32,137 nt of DNA from a virus, in IMG/VR virus record IMGVR_UViG_3300029319_000263, positions 1 to 32,137 of that record; one strand, 5' to 3'. The notes below the pieces were generated by a model. The model saw nothing but the letters and a program-made list of their open reading frames with translations, made no database searches and was not told the DNA's origin. Below, piece by piece: positions 5,196 to 13,573 of this stretch (its first letter is position 1; each line of letters starts with the position of its first letter). Made by a program: the position numbers and the translations under genes.

Positions 5196-8120
5196 TTATG
5201 TATCGCCAAAGATGGCAATATTTACTTTATTTGGATTAACAGTAGTTAATCCAACATTACCAACATTTTGAGCTCCAGAAACCATAATTCTAAGTGCAGA
5301 AGTTGTATAAGTACTATATGTGTCAACATGAGCTATAACTCTACCTCCTGATCCATTTCTAAAAGCAAACCCCTGTACAGAGTAGTTTGTATTTGCCATG
5401 TTTCCATCAAAGTTAATAGTATATTGACCTGTTGAATGGTATGTAATGCTGCTTACTCCTACATCATCTGCAATAGTACTACTAGAAAAAACTACCCATT
5501 TTTTTGCTGCTGCTGGAGCAGATGAAACTTGTGAAGCAGTTATATAGCCAGCCCCATTTGTAAGTTGATTATTATTTGTTGGAATTGTAGGTCTATTTGA
5601 AAGTGAATTGTAGTTTCCGTCAAAAGTTGTAAAACCTCTACCATTTGTTATTTGATTATTGTTAGTAACATTAGTAGCACCAGCAGCAATACCATCAAGT
5701 TTTGCTCCATCTGCTGCTATATCTCTGCCATCTACTGTTCCTGATAGAACGACATTACCATTTCCTTGAATACGGAATACTTCACTACCATTACCAGTAA
5801 CTTGTAAAGCATAAGTAGCACTACTGCCAACCTCAATCACTTGTCCAAACTCTGTTGCAGAACCATTGTATTTATCTACTTTTAATCCCCAATCATTATT
5901 ATTAGTTGCTGTGACATATAAACTAGCGTCATTAGTTGCATTTGATGTTCCAGCATTTATAGACAATGCAGCATTAATAGTATCTGCTGTATCTGACCTA
6001 ACAAGACTTGCAATACTTATACCATCTAAGGTATCTGCATCTAACCCAGAACCAGAACCATCTACAGTTTTTAGAAGAGTTAATATTTCATTCGCTGTTT
6101 GGTCAGCGGTAGCACCATCTTCTACGTTTATCATTGACCTGACATTAGCAGGAGTTAAAGTCGTAGCATCTCCAGAACCACTAGCAATTCGACCAATTAT
6201 TCTATTTTGAGCAATATCTACAAGTTTATCTAAAGAAACAGCATTGTTAGTGATATTTGAAGTGTTAACAGAAGTTAAATAACCTGCACCGTTTGTAAGC
6301 TGATTATTATTAGTAACATTAGTAGCAGAAGCAGCAATTCCATTTAATTTTGACAACAAAGCATCAGTAAAAGCGTTTGTATTGCTATTTGATTCATAGG
6401 CAGTTTTAATTTCTGAGGCACTTTGGTCAGCAGTAGCTCCTGACTCAATACCATCAAGTTTCGATCCATCACTAGCTACGTCACGACCATCAACTGTACC
6501 TGATATTGTTATATTGCCAGTTATAACATTACTTCCAGTAGTAAAAGTTCCAGAGGCAGTAATATTTCCAGAAGAATCTATAGCAAACCTATCATTGCTG
6601 TTTGTAGCATCAATAATTTTAAAACTACCACTATTAACTTCAATTTTAAAATCATCATTAGCATTGCTGTCAGTTAAATTTATTGTCGGAGAAAGGCTAG
6701 TTATTGTTATGTCTCCCCCTGATAGTGAGAGATTTCCTGTTGCTGTTATATTTTGCGATCCAAATTGAGGAGAAATCTTTGACCCAGCTATCGCTGCACT
6801 TGCATCTATTTGAGCATTAACAAGACCACTACTATTTAATAATGTTTTTATGTCACTTGCTGTTTGGTCTGCGGTAGCACCTGATTCAATTCCATCAAGT
6901 TTTGAGCCATCAGTTGCCAAGTCTCTACCGTCTACTGTGCCTGATACTGTTATATTCCCTGTTACATCAATACCAGAACTACAATCTAAATTGTTAGCAA
7001 TTGTCGTTGTATTCTCAGCTATTGTGAGTTTTGTAGAACCATCTATTTTTCCCAGTATTTGTGTACTTGCTTTTTCGTCATCTTTATCTGCACTTAAAAC
7101 CAAATCTCCACCTGCACCACTTATTTCAGATTCGGGTGTTCCCGAAGCATCACTATCTGTAAATTTAATTGTTGGTGCAGCACTTTCTAAATCAAGTAAT
7201 ACAGAGGGGGAGTTGGTTCCTATGCCAACCCGATTGTTAGTAGAGTCAACGTGTAAAGTATTGGTGTCAATGGTCAGATCAGCAGTTCCAGTGATATTTC
7301 CTGTTACATCAATACCAGCATCAAAATCGTGATTTAATTTTGAAACAATTTTTGATGAATCAACAGTTAATCTATTTGCTCCAGCAGACGCATCTTTTAT
7401 AGCAAAAGCTCCAAGATCAACTTTTATTTGATAATTAGGACTACTATTTGAATCAGTAAACTGAATACTTGGTGCAGTTGACGTAATTGTTTGATTGCCC
7501 GAAGCAAAAGTTCCAGTTGTTATTATATTTTGATTTCCAAAACTAGGAGCAACTTTTAATCCACTTATGCTTGCACTTGCACTTATATCCTCATTGACAA
7601 TAGTTCCATTTGCTATTTTTTGTGTTGTAACAGCCCCATTAATAATTTTGTCTGTTGAGACAGTATTGTCACTTGGCTCTCCGATACCACCTGACTCTTG
7701 ATAGAGGATAAAATCAGGTGCAGCAGGGAGGTTGGTTGCAGTTTTTAGTCTTGAACCATCAACAATAAATCCTGTTATACCACTTGTTGAAGTTCCAGCG
7801 TTTGGTTTTTGTATAACACCTGAGACACTTACTAATAATGTGTTTGCAGCTACTGGAGTAACTGGACTCGTTGTTCCAGCAGATACGAGAGTAAAGTCAT
7901 TACCTGGATAGCTTGCTGCTCCATTATTTGCTGCATTTCTTAATTCTAAATATTTAAAGTCAGGGCCACCGCCACCACCTGATACTTTTGCTACTGAACC
8001 ATCATCTTTCTTAAAAAATAACTCTGCCGTATCAGTTCGTAGTACTGGTTCGCCAAGAACCATATCATTTGCTACTGGATCGCTTCCACTACCTCTTTTA
8101 ATTCTAATTGTGTTAGACAT
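5196..8120 (-). CDS. Large modular tail fibre protein (974 aa)
   Basis: The gene starts at ATG 8120 behind AGGGAGGT, one of the strongest ribosome-binding sites in the window. The first 50 residues (MSNTIRIKRGSGSDPVANDM and on) match the start of the 8146-9756 fibre and look like a virion-attachment anchor. A long beta-rich shaft follows with repeated units: TVDGRD-x-A-x-DG-x-KLDGI (three copies), GATADQ(T/S)A-x-x-I, NNNQLTNGAGY and TGNIT blocks. The last ~105 residues (from AAAKKWVVFSSST) form a tip domain related to the ends of 12467-13549 and 10633-10974. Such mosaic fibres bind the host surface. Strong sequence sharing with the 10974-12233 fibre suggests exchange between them. Confidence 0.85.
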   Translation of the reverse strand: MSNTIRIKRGSGSDPVANDMVLGEPVLRTDTAELFFKKDDGSVAKVSGGGGGPDFKYLELRNAANNGAASYPGNDFTLVSAGTTSPVTPVAANTLLVSVSGVIQKPNAGTSTSGITGFIVDGSRLKTATNLPAAPDFILYQESGGIGEPSDNTVSTDKIINGAVTTQKIANGTIVNEDISASASISGLKVAPSFGNQNIITTGTFASGNQTITSTAPSIQFTDSNSSPNYQIKVDLGAFAIKDASAGANRLTVDSSKIVSKLNHDFDAGIDVTGNITGTADLTIDTNTLHVDSTNNRVGIGTNSPSVLLDLESAAPTIKFTDSDASGTPESEISGAGGDLVLSADKDDEKASTQILGKIDGSTKLTIAENTTTIANNLDCSSGIDVTGNITVSGTVDGRDLATDGSKLDGIESGATADQTASDIKTLLNSSGLVNAQIDASAAIAGSKISPQFGSQNITATGNLSLSGGDITITSLSPTINLTDSNANDDFKIEVNSGSFKIIDATNSNDRFAIDSSGNITASGTFTTGSNVITGNITISGTVDGRDVASDGSKLDGIESGATADQSASEIKTAYESNSNTNAFTDALLSKLNGIAASATNVTNNNQLTNGAGYLTSVNTSNITNNAVSLDKLVDIAQNRIIGRIASGSGDATTLTPANVRSMINVEDGATADQTANEILTLLKTVDGSGSGLDADTLDGISIASLVRSDTADTINAALSINAGTSNATNDASLYVTATNNNDWGLKVDKYNGSATEFGQVIEVGSSATYALQVTGNGSEVFRIQGNGNVVLSGTVDGRDIAADGAKLDGIAAGATNVTNNNQITNGRGFTTFDGNYNSLSNRPTIPTNNNQLTNGAGYITASQVSSAPAAAKKWVVFSSSTIADDVGVSSITYHSTGQYTINFDGNMANTNYSVQGFAFRNGSGGRVIAHVDTYSTYTTSALRIMVSGAQNVGNVGLTTVNPNKVNIAIFGDT

Positions 8121-8145
8121 TTACTTACCTCCCTATGGTTTGATT

Positions 8146-9756
8146 TTAGTAAGTACCTCCGTCTATGTCGAACCCAGAAGTAGAACCATCTTCTAAAAAT
8201 GTAACCAAATCAGATAATGCGACTTGTTTCATTAAGCCATTATCATTAACGACAATGCGATCTGCTGTTGCAAGAGTTGTGGAAGTAGCAGATGTATTTC
8301 CATCTACAATATTTAATTCAGCAGTTGTAGATGTGATTCCGTCTAAAACATTTATTTCTGAGGCTGTAGAAGTAACTCCATCTAAAATATTCAATTCAGA
8401 AGCTGTAGCTGTTACTCCATCTAAAATATTCAGTTCAGCAGTAGTAACTGTTGCACCATCCAAAATTTCAACTTCTGTTGATGTTAAAGCTGCTAAAGCT
8501 GCGGAAGCTCCTGTTTGGCAACCAGAAAGATTATCTAGGTCTGCATCATAAGCTTGTACATTAGTTCCAATTACAACTCCTAAAGTTGTTCTTACAGCAC
8601 TAGCATTTGCATCATCTAAAATTGTCCTAGCAAAAGCCGTAAAATCAGTAACCGCAGCAGTTCCTGATCCTGTAAAATATGCGAGTTTATTTGCTGCTGA
8701 AGTTAATCCAGCAATAGCAGCTAACTCTGCATCATAAGCTTGAACATTTGTGCCTATAACAAGTCCTAAATTTGTTCTTGCACCTGATGCACTTGTACTT
8801 CCTGTACCCCCATCAGATACCGCTAAAGTTCCTGATATAGAACTAGCAGAAAGATTAACAGCGATTTCAGAAGATTCAATTCTAAGTCCACCATTAGCTT
8901 TTAGATCAACAGAAAGTGTATTACCAGATTTATCTAAGCCATCTCCGGGAGTAATTTGACCAGCTCCCGAAAACTGAGCGAATGTAAGATTATTCGTCCC
9001 TGTAACCGCTGATCCCTTGTTACTCGTACAAACAAAGCCATTATCTGCGTTTACTGTTCCCTGCTCAATAAAAGTAAACATTCCAGCAGCGTCTGAGCCA
9101 GCAGCTAAATCTGCTGCCCTTGATGGAGAAGAGCCGACTACATAAATACCATTTTGTGATGCAGTATTTTGGTCTTTAACTAAAACTCTATTTCCATCTG
9201 CTAGTGTTACTCCGTCAAGTGTATCTCCATTATTAAGAGCTGTAGCTATTGTAATATTTGCTGTTGTTGCTGCTACGCATGAGTCTTTAACGTCAAGTCC
9301 TTGTGCAGTAGCCTCAACGAAACCACGAGTTGCAGCATCCTGTGTATTTACAGGGTCAGCTAAGTTAGTAATAGTTTGAGAGTTAAGGCTTACGCTCGCT
9401 GTAGGAGCAGCCATTTGATCAAGTCTATTTGCTCTTACACCTGCATCAAAATCAGATATTTTGGTGTGTGCTACAGATGGAATATCAGCAGCTACTAATG
9501 CTCTAAAATCAGGTGCTGCATCACTACCACTTGCAGGTCCAGCTAATACAGCGTTGGCTGCTCTTACTGTATCTTTATCCCAAAAAGCACCCTTTCCACC
9601 AATTTTTATAATACTTGTTGCAGAACCTCCAGCACCCCCGGTACCCTTACCATAATAAAGAATCTCATTAGCTTCTGATACCGCAGGTTCTGCATTGGCT
9701 AACGCTCCTGGTGCAGATGATCCTGTAGATCTTTTTATACGAATTGTGTTAGCCAT
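8146..9756 (-). CDS. Tail fibre with tandem LNILDG repeats (536 aa)
   Basis: The N-terminus MANTIRIKRSTGSSAPG is paralogous to the next fibre gene. The middle contains a phage tail-fibre block (GLDVKDSCVAATTANI, TLDGVTLADGNRVLVKDQ, QNGIYVV) common in tail and baseplate fibre proteins. GGTGSTSASGARTNLGL/VIGTNVQAYDAEL follows, in two copies of the VIGTNVQAYDA unit, then five tandem 13-residue repeats around ELNILDG. It ends in GFDIDGGTY. It probably trimerises as a beta-structured shaft; no tip domain of the type seen in the neighbouring fibres is present. It starts 2 nt after the previous stop, and the strong ribosome-binding site of the next fibre follows it. Confidence 0.82.
   Translation of the reverse strand: MANTIRIKRSTGSSAPGALANAEPAVSEANEILYYGKGTGGAGGSATSIIKIGGKGAFWDKDTVRAANAVLAGPASGSDAAPDFRALVAADIPSVAHTKISDFDAGVRANRLDQMAAPTASVSLNSQTITNLADPVNTQDAATRGFVEATAQGLDVKDSCVAATTANITIATALNNGDTLDGVTLADGNRVLVKDQNTASQNGIYVVGSSPSRAADLAAGSDAAGMFTFIEQGTVNADNGFVCTSNKGSAVTGTNNLTFAQFSGAGQITPGDGLDKSGNTLSVDLKANGGLRIESSEIAVNLSASSISGTLAVSDGGTGSTSASGARTNLGLVIGTNVQAYDAELAAIAGLTSAANKLAYFTGSGTAAVTDFTAFARTILDDANASAVRTTLGVVIGTNVQAYDADLDNLSGCQTGASAALAALTSTEVEILDGATVTTAELNILDGVTATASELNILDGVTSTASEINVLDGITSTTAELNIVDGNTSATSTTLATADRIVVNDNGLMKQVALSDLVTFLEDGSTSGFDIDGGTY
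8296..8479 (-). repeat. Five tandem 39-nt (13-aa) repeats in fibre gene
   Basis: Five units of 39 bp encode EVEILDGATVTTA, ELNILDGVTATAS, ELNILDGVTSTAS, EINVLDGITSTTA and ELNIVDGNTSATS. Adjacent units share most bases (for example the ccatctaaaatattca core seen twice on the plus strand), so copy number could change by slippage or recombination. Such TAAELNILDGVTAT repeats are known from many marine phage fibres and are thought to form a beta-helical shaft. Confidence 0.85.
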
Positions 9757-9758
9757 TG

Positions 9759-9986
9759 CTAAAAATTACCCCCGTCAACGAGTGTTAGTTTGGTAGTTGT
9801 TGCATCTGCTTTAAATTTAGCAGAACTTGAGTCATAGTAAATGACAGAACCATTAACCTTAGATGTTTCATCTAGATCAAGACCTTTAGCTCCTTGTGGC
9901 CCTTGCGTGATTACATTGACAACAGTTGTATCGCCCTCATTTACTGTGACAGTATTTTTTAAATTTGTGACGTTAACTGAGGTCAT
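9759..9986 (-). CDS. Small fibre-associated protein with collagen-like GPQGAKG
   Basis: 75 residues. The first half (MTSVNVTNLKNTVTVNEGDT then TVVNVITQGPQGAKG) is a beta-strand block ending in a short collagen-like Gly-x-x triplet run, and the second half (NGSVIYYDSSSAKFKAD) resembles the 'x-Y-d-s-s-s-x-k-f' units of phage fibres. It may be a short baseplate or fibre-network protein. Its ATG overlaps the stop of the upstream gene (ATGA), and it is followed after 2 nt by the fibre gene, so it is co-translated with both. Specific function is unknown; position suggests a virion component. Confidence 0.65.
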   Translation of the reverse strand: MTSVNVTNLKNTVTVNEGDTTVVNVITQGPQGAKGLDLDETSKVNGSVIYYDSSSAKFKADATTTKLTLVDGGNF

Positions 9987-10324
9987 GCTGTGTAACCTTC
10001 ACTTACATTTATGTTCCCTTCTAAATAATACTCTTTTAACCCACTAGGGTTGGTCAATAAAACATCATATTTCAAAATCAATGGTATAAATGTTGCAGTT
10101 TGGGTATCTGTAAGTGCTATATCTATTTTTCCATTAGCTCTATCTGTATAGGTAACAGCAAAATCAGCATATTTTGTAGTGCGAGTTTCTTCCCATACTT
10201 GAGCTTCTACTGTATAACCTGTTAAGTCGATTGCATTATTACTAGAATCCTTAAAGACGAGTTGAACGCTATGGTCTGATCGCCTTTGAACTGTCATGTT
10301 ATAGACACCGGGTGTAATTGCCAT
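9983..10324 (-). CDS. Tail/baseplate-associated beta-sandwich protein (113 aa)
   Basis: 113 residues beginning MAITPGVYNMTVQRRSDHSV, with alternating hydrophobic strands: LVFKDSSNNAIDLTGYTVEA, a W-E-E-T turn, GKIDIALTDTQT and YDVLLTNPSG. The 'DLTGYTVEAQVW' and 'I-x-x-x-LTD-x-x-T' features are those of the immunoglobulin-like N-terminal modules found in phage baseplate and upper-collar proteins (BppU_N-like). A role linking fibre to tail tip is inferred from this and from its place among fibre genes. It overlaps the upstream stop by one base (TAATG) and the downstream gene by 4 nt. No enzymatic residues are evident. Confidence 0.65.
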   Translation of the reverse strand: MAITPGVYNMTVQRRSDHSVQLVFKDSSNNAIDLTGYTVEAQVWEETRTTKYADFAVTYTDRANGKIDIALTDTQTATFIPLILKYDVLLTNPSGLKEYYLEGNINVSEGYTA

Positions 10325-10572
10325 TAGCTATATGGAGTTGCCCCTAGTATATCAGTTTTCCATTGTGCTTTTAATTCATCAGTTGTTGTTGCTGCATCTA
10401 TAGCTGAATCAGCAGGGGCATCCCTTAATACTTGTTTTTTCGCTGCGACACTAGCTTGTTCTGAAGTGTTATTTGTTTCTATTGCTCTTTGAAATTGCAC
10501 ATCAAGTTCTGTAAACTTTTCTGCTCTTGAAATTCTAATATTCTTTCTATGTAATTCTTTGGCTTTCGCCAT
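10324..10572 (-). CDS. Tail fibre assembly chaperone-like protein (82 aa)
   Basis: I choose ATG 10572 (GGAG 5 nt upstream) over ATG 10590, which has no ribosome-binding site. The 82-residue protein is helical: MAKAKELHRKNIRISRAEKF, then LDVQFQRAIE, a polar turn, KKQVLRDAPADSAIDAATTT and a C-terminal DELKAQW. The KQ-x-LRD-x-PAD-x-x-ID-AATT-x-(D/E)ELK-x-x-W layout is that of small phage tail-fibre assembly chaperone proteins (Phage_tail_APC/XkdW-like). Such proteins help fold or attach fibres. It overlaps the next gene by one base and sits among fibre genes, which fits. Family assignment is by pattern, not by search. Confidence 0.65.
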   Translation of the reverse strand: MAKAKELHRKNIRISRAEKFTELDVQFQRAIETNNTSEQASVAAKKQVLRDAPADSAIDAATTTDELKAQWKTDILGATPYS

Positions 10573-10632
10573 GTCTACTCCAAATCCCATGATTTTGTCT
10601 ATTTTTCTTTTAGTATATCTTAAAAACTGTTA

Positions 10633-10974
10633 CTAACCACCAAAAACAACGGCACAAAAAATTACAGGGTCATAGGCTGCCTGTGCCATAACATTACTAT
10701 TAATAATTCTAAAACCACTAGAAGTATATCCACTTGAACCTGTCATCCTAATCATCTCTCTTGCTGCTCCAGATGTTTGGTGGTTAGTAGAAGATTTAAA
10801 AGCTAAAGCAACCGCATAATTACTATTAGCCCTATTGGTTGAGAAGTTCACAGTATAGTCTCCACTACCATGATCTGTAATACTACTGACGTTATAATCA
10901 TCACGAATACTTACTGTTCCTTGTCCGTTGAAATTTACCCAAGCAGTACAAGCATTGTCTCCAAAAAAAGCCAT
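10633..10974 (-). CDS. Free-standing fibre tip domain protein (113 aa)
   Basis: 113 residues that align over most of their length with the C-terminal domain of the fibre at 12467-13549: shared features are AWVNFNG, (S/T)IRDD(F/Y)-x-V-(T/S)SI, DHG-x-G-x-Y-x-VNF and (S/N)NYA. A more distant third copy ends the 974-residue fibre. It therefore looks like a fibre tip encoded on its own, perhaps assembling onto the C-terminus of the adjacent fibre, to which it is joined by a TAATG one-base overlap (with 10974-12233, a fibre that lacks this domain). A receptor-binding or capping role is inference. Confidence 0.75.
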   Translation of the reverse strand: MAFFGDNACTAWVNFNGQGTVSIRDDYNVSSITDHGSGDYTVNFSTNRANSNYAVALAFKSSTNHQTSGAAREMIRMTGSSGYTSSGFRIINSNVMAQAAYDPVIFCAVVFGG

Positions 10975-12233
10975 TAAGACACCTCCGTTAAATTAATTTT
11001 ATATTTTTTGCCATTGCGTTTGTTAATCAAGAATAAATCTTCCGCACCTTCTTGGATAGTAAAACTTCCCCAAGTTCCGTCAACGTCATTTTTACCACCT
11101 TCGTTAGATAAGTTTAGGTCACTTGTGTATATGTTTGCCCATCTATATGATGATGTTCCTAGATTTCTGTTGCCATTGCCATCTGGTCTAACATTATGAG
11201 TAATTAAATCGCCAGAAAGTTCTCCACCAGATAAAGGTAATTTTGTATTATCTGACGCTGAAGTAATATAACCAGCCCCATTTGTTAGCTGATTATTGTT
11301 AGTCGGTATTGTTGGTCTGTTTGATAAATTATTGTAATTTAAATAATACGAGCCATGTTGACCATCCAATAAATCCGCATCCAATCCGCTAGAAGCACCA
11401 TCATTTGTAGAGTGCCAAATTTTTGAACTAACACTATTACCAGCAGTAGTGAAATCTAAATAAAAACCTCTATTATTACCGCTATGTTCAAAAAATCTAA
11501 TAGAATCTACTACTTGATCGAACACAATAAAACTACCATTTAAAGATGTATTTGGGCAGTATGTTATGTGCATTTCTCCGCCTTCATTACCACTTACTGA
11601 TGTACCACCAATACCAAGCACTCCATTAATTGTGCTGCTAGTATCTGTTCTAACAAAGTTTGATGAATTTAAGCCATCTAAAGTATCAGCGTCTAGCCCA
11701 GAGCCATTTCCGTCTACCGTTTTAAGTAATGTGAGAATCTCACTAGCAGATTGATCAGCAGTCGCATTAGCTTCAATTCCGTTTAATTTTGAAAGATGTG
11801 AGTCATTAAAAATATTTGTGTTGCTAGTAGCTGCTAATAAGGCTCTTATTTCTGTGCCTGTTTGATCCGCTGTGGCTGACGCTTCAATGCCATCAAGTTT
11901 ATCGTGATGAGCAACTGACATGACACCAGCAGCCGAGCTAGAAGCTTCACTTATTTGTGCGTTGTTTCCTGTGCTACTTGTTACGGTTACAGAATCCGTT
12001 GCTGTTGATATTCCTAAGTTTGTTGTTGTGTTAACTGAGTTTGTAGAAACTTCTGTAATAATTCCTTTTGCATTAACTGTTACAGCTGGTATTGCTGTTG
12101 CAGAACCATACGAACCAGCAGTTACTCCTGAGTCTGCAAGTTTACTTGACGCAATATTCGCAGCAGAATGTAAATCAGCATTTACTATACTTCCATCTGT
12201 AATGCCTTCACTTGTTATTTTTACTAAAGACAT
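10974..12233 (-). CDS. Tail fibre protein with KLDGI/ATADQ repeats (419 aa)
   Basis: Begins MSLVKITSEGITDGSIVNAD, a shaft start typical of marine phage fibres, then GSYGSATAIPAVTVNAKGII. It carries two KL(D/N)GIE(A)-x-ATADQ-x-x-(T/S)EI units, then ILTLLKTVDGNGSGLDADTL, YNNLSNRPTIPTNNNQLTNG and a C-terminal block PDGNGNRNLGTSSYRWANIY, the last resembling regions before intramolecular chaperone or tip domains. Several blocks are nearly identical to parts of the 974-residue fibre. It lacks its own WVNF-type tip, but the next gene encodes one separately. It starts 3 nt after the previous stop. No endosialidase-type chaperone catalytic pattern is clear. Confidence 0.82.
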   Translation of the reverse strand: MSLVKITSEGITDGSIVNADLHSAANIASSKLADSGVTAGSYGSATAIPAVTVNAKGIITEVSTNSVNTTTNLGISTATDSVTVTSSTGNNAQISEASSSAAGVMSVAHHDKLDGIEASATADQTGTEIRALLAATSNTNIFNDSHLSKLNGIEANATADQSASEILTLLKTVDGNGSGLDADTLDGLNSSNFVRTDTSSTINGVLGIGGTSVSGNEGGEMHITYCPNTSLNGSFIVFDQVVDSIRFFEHSGNNRGFYLDFTTAGNSVSSKIWHSTNDGASSGLDADLLDGQHGSYYLNYNNLSNRPTIPTNNNQLTNGAGYITSASDNTKLPLSGGELSGDLITHNVRPDGNGNRNLGTSSYRWANIYTSDLNLSNEGGKNDVDGTWGSFTIQEGAEDLFLINKRNGKKYKINLTEVS

Positions 12234-12236
12234 GAT

Positions 12237-12437
12237 TTATGGTGTATAAGTCCAAGCATCTCTAAACGATCTATCACTTGGAACTTCAGTTGCGTCAACT
12301 ATATAACTTGTTTTTCCGTCAGGCACGTCTTTGGCTTGTATTTCCTCAACAGAAAGACTACAGTTGTCAGACGGTATTATAACTGCAACACTACCATCAT
12401 CATCAATATAGATAATCCTTTTATCAGAATTTGCCAT
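12237..12437 (-). CDS. Small fibre-region protein (66 aa)
   Basis: 66 residues, acidic: MANSDKRIIYIDDDGSVAVI, then IPSDNCSLSVEEIQAKDVPDG, ending with VDATEVPSDRSFRDAWTY. The pattern (R-I-I-Y-x-(D/N)-D-(D/E)-G-x-V-x-V-I-(I/T)-P early, then (D/E)-x-(P/V)-(S/D)-D-R-x-F-R-x-A-W at the end) is, from memory, conserved in many phages beside tail fibre genes. The RxFRxAW ending resembles the start of assembly-chaperone proteins. It may help fibre assembly; function is unproven. Start ATG at 12437 has only a weak upstream purine run. It lies between two fibre genes with gaps of 29 and 3 nt. Confidence 0.65.
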   Translation of the reverse strand: MANSDKRIIYIDDDGSVAVIIPSDNCSLSVEEIQAKDVPDGKTSYIVDATEVPSDRSFRDAWTYTP

Positions 12438-12466
12438 AGCTTTTTTTCTTCAGTATATCCTATTTA

Positions 12467-13549
12467 CTATTGATCGCCAAAGAAACTTAGAAAAACATAT
12501 TGAACATCAATTGCAACTAATCCAACATTTGCAGCATTATTTGTACCTGACACCATAAATCTATAACTAGCAGCATTTTGTTGGCTTAAAGTATCAATAT
12601 GAGCTAGGACTTTGTTTCCAGTTGACCCATTTCTGTGTACAAATCCAACAGGGGCATAATTTGTATTTGAAAAACTAGAATCAAAATTTACTTGATAAAT
12701 ACCTTGTCCATGATCGCCAATACTTGTAACACCAAAATCATCTCTTATTGTTGTATTAGTGCCATTAAAATTAACCCATGCTTTTGCTCTTCCTTGATAA
12801 ATTTGGTCAGCAGTTGATTGATTTCCACCACTTGAATTTTTGATATTTGAAACATTTTGGTTTGTTGCATTTAAGGTAGTAACTGTTAATTCACTTATTC
12901 CAGTAAGCGTTGTTGCAGTACCGCCAAGAGCAACGGAAGTCGAGCCAATAGTTACAGAAGCACCTGATAATTGACTTGTATTAATTGTTGATGCAGTAGT
13001 TAAAAGTGTTCCTGTTTCGCTAGGTAGAGTTATTGTTTTGTTTGCTGTAACAGTAGCAGGTGGTTTTATGGCAATATAATGACTACTATCTGAGTCTCCA
13101 AATCTAATTTCGTTTTGTGATCTTAATGTTATACCATTTGCATCAAAAATCATCTGCTCAGTTCCAGCAGAACTAAATCCCATAATGTTGGCTTGTTTTC
13201 TGAACAAACCTAAATCTGTATCCGTATCAAAACTAAATGCAGGTGCAGCAGCAGTAGAACCATCATGTCCTAATAAAGCACCAGTCATAGTTCCACCACC
13301 TGCTGGAAGAAGACCTAAATTAGCAGTATCTATATTTCCAATCTCAGTAAATCCACCATTTGTTGAATTTCTAATCTTTAAAATATTTGTTGTTGTATTA
13401 AGAAACGGCATACCAGCTACACATTGACTAGTAGCTAAATCTGTGTTTTTCGAATTTAAAGATTGTATTGCAGCAAAAACACTATTCAAATCGATTCTTA
13501 CATTCGCTCCTGAGTTATTTTCTATTGTGTAATTTGCAACGTCAGCCAT
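12467..13549 (-). CDS. Tail fibre/tip protein (360 aa)
   Basis: The N-terminus MADVANYTIENNSGANVRID is a typical attachment domain of fibres that follow gpJ in marine phages. The middle includes GGTMTGALLGHDG and an FDTDTDLGLFRKQANIMGFSS stretch like those of fibre 'needle' proteins, and KPPATVTANKTITLPSETGT, a block widespread in phage tail fibres. The C-terminal ~105 residues (from AKAWVNFNGTNT) form the tip domain shared with 10633-10974 and the end of 5196-8120. It is the first fibre gene after gpJ and may be its immediate partner at the tail tip. There is no obvious ribosome-binding site upstream. Confidence 0.82.
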   Translation of the reverse strand: MADVANYTIENNSGANVRIDLNSVFAAIQSLNSKNTDLATSQCVAGMPFLNTTTNILKIRNSTNGGFTEIGNIDTANLGLLPAGGGTMTGALLGHDGSTAAAPAFSFDTDTDLGLFRKQANIMGFSSAGTEQMIFDANGITLRSQNEIRFGDSDSSHYIAIKPPATVTANKTITLPSETGTLLTTASTINTSQLSGASVTIGSTSVALGGTATTLTGISELTVTTLNATNQNVSNIKNSSGGNQSTADQIYQGRAKAWVNFNGTNTTIRDDFGVTSIGDHGQGIYQVNFDSSFSNTNYAPVGFVHRNGSTGNKVLAHIDTLSQQNAASYRFMVSGTNNAANVGLVAIDVQYVFLSFFGDQ

Positions 13550-13573
13550 AGTTAAATACTATTTTTACTAAGT

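Noticed and set aside
6850-7332. Long plus-strand open frame inside the large fibre gene
   Set aside because: It is antisense to a gene with clear fibre repeats, has no ribosome-binding site, and its Ser/Pro/Val-rich composition mirrors the repeated codons of the real gene.
5196-13549. Diversity-generating retroelement in the fibre region
   Set aside because: No reverse transcriptase, template repeat or adenine-biased variable repeat is seen; tip similarity is at the level of diverged paralogues.
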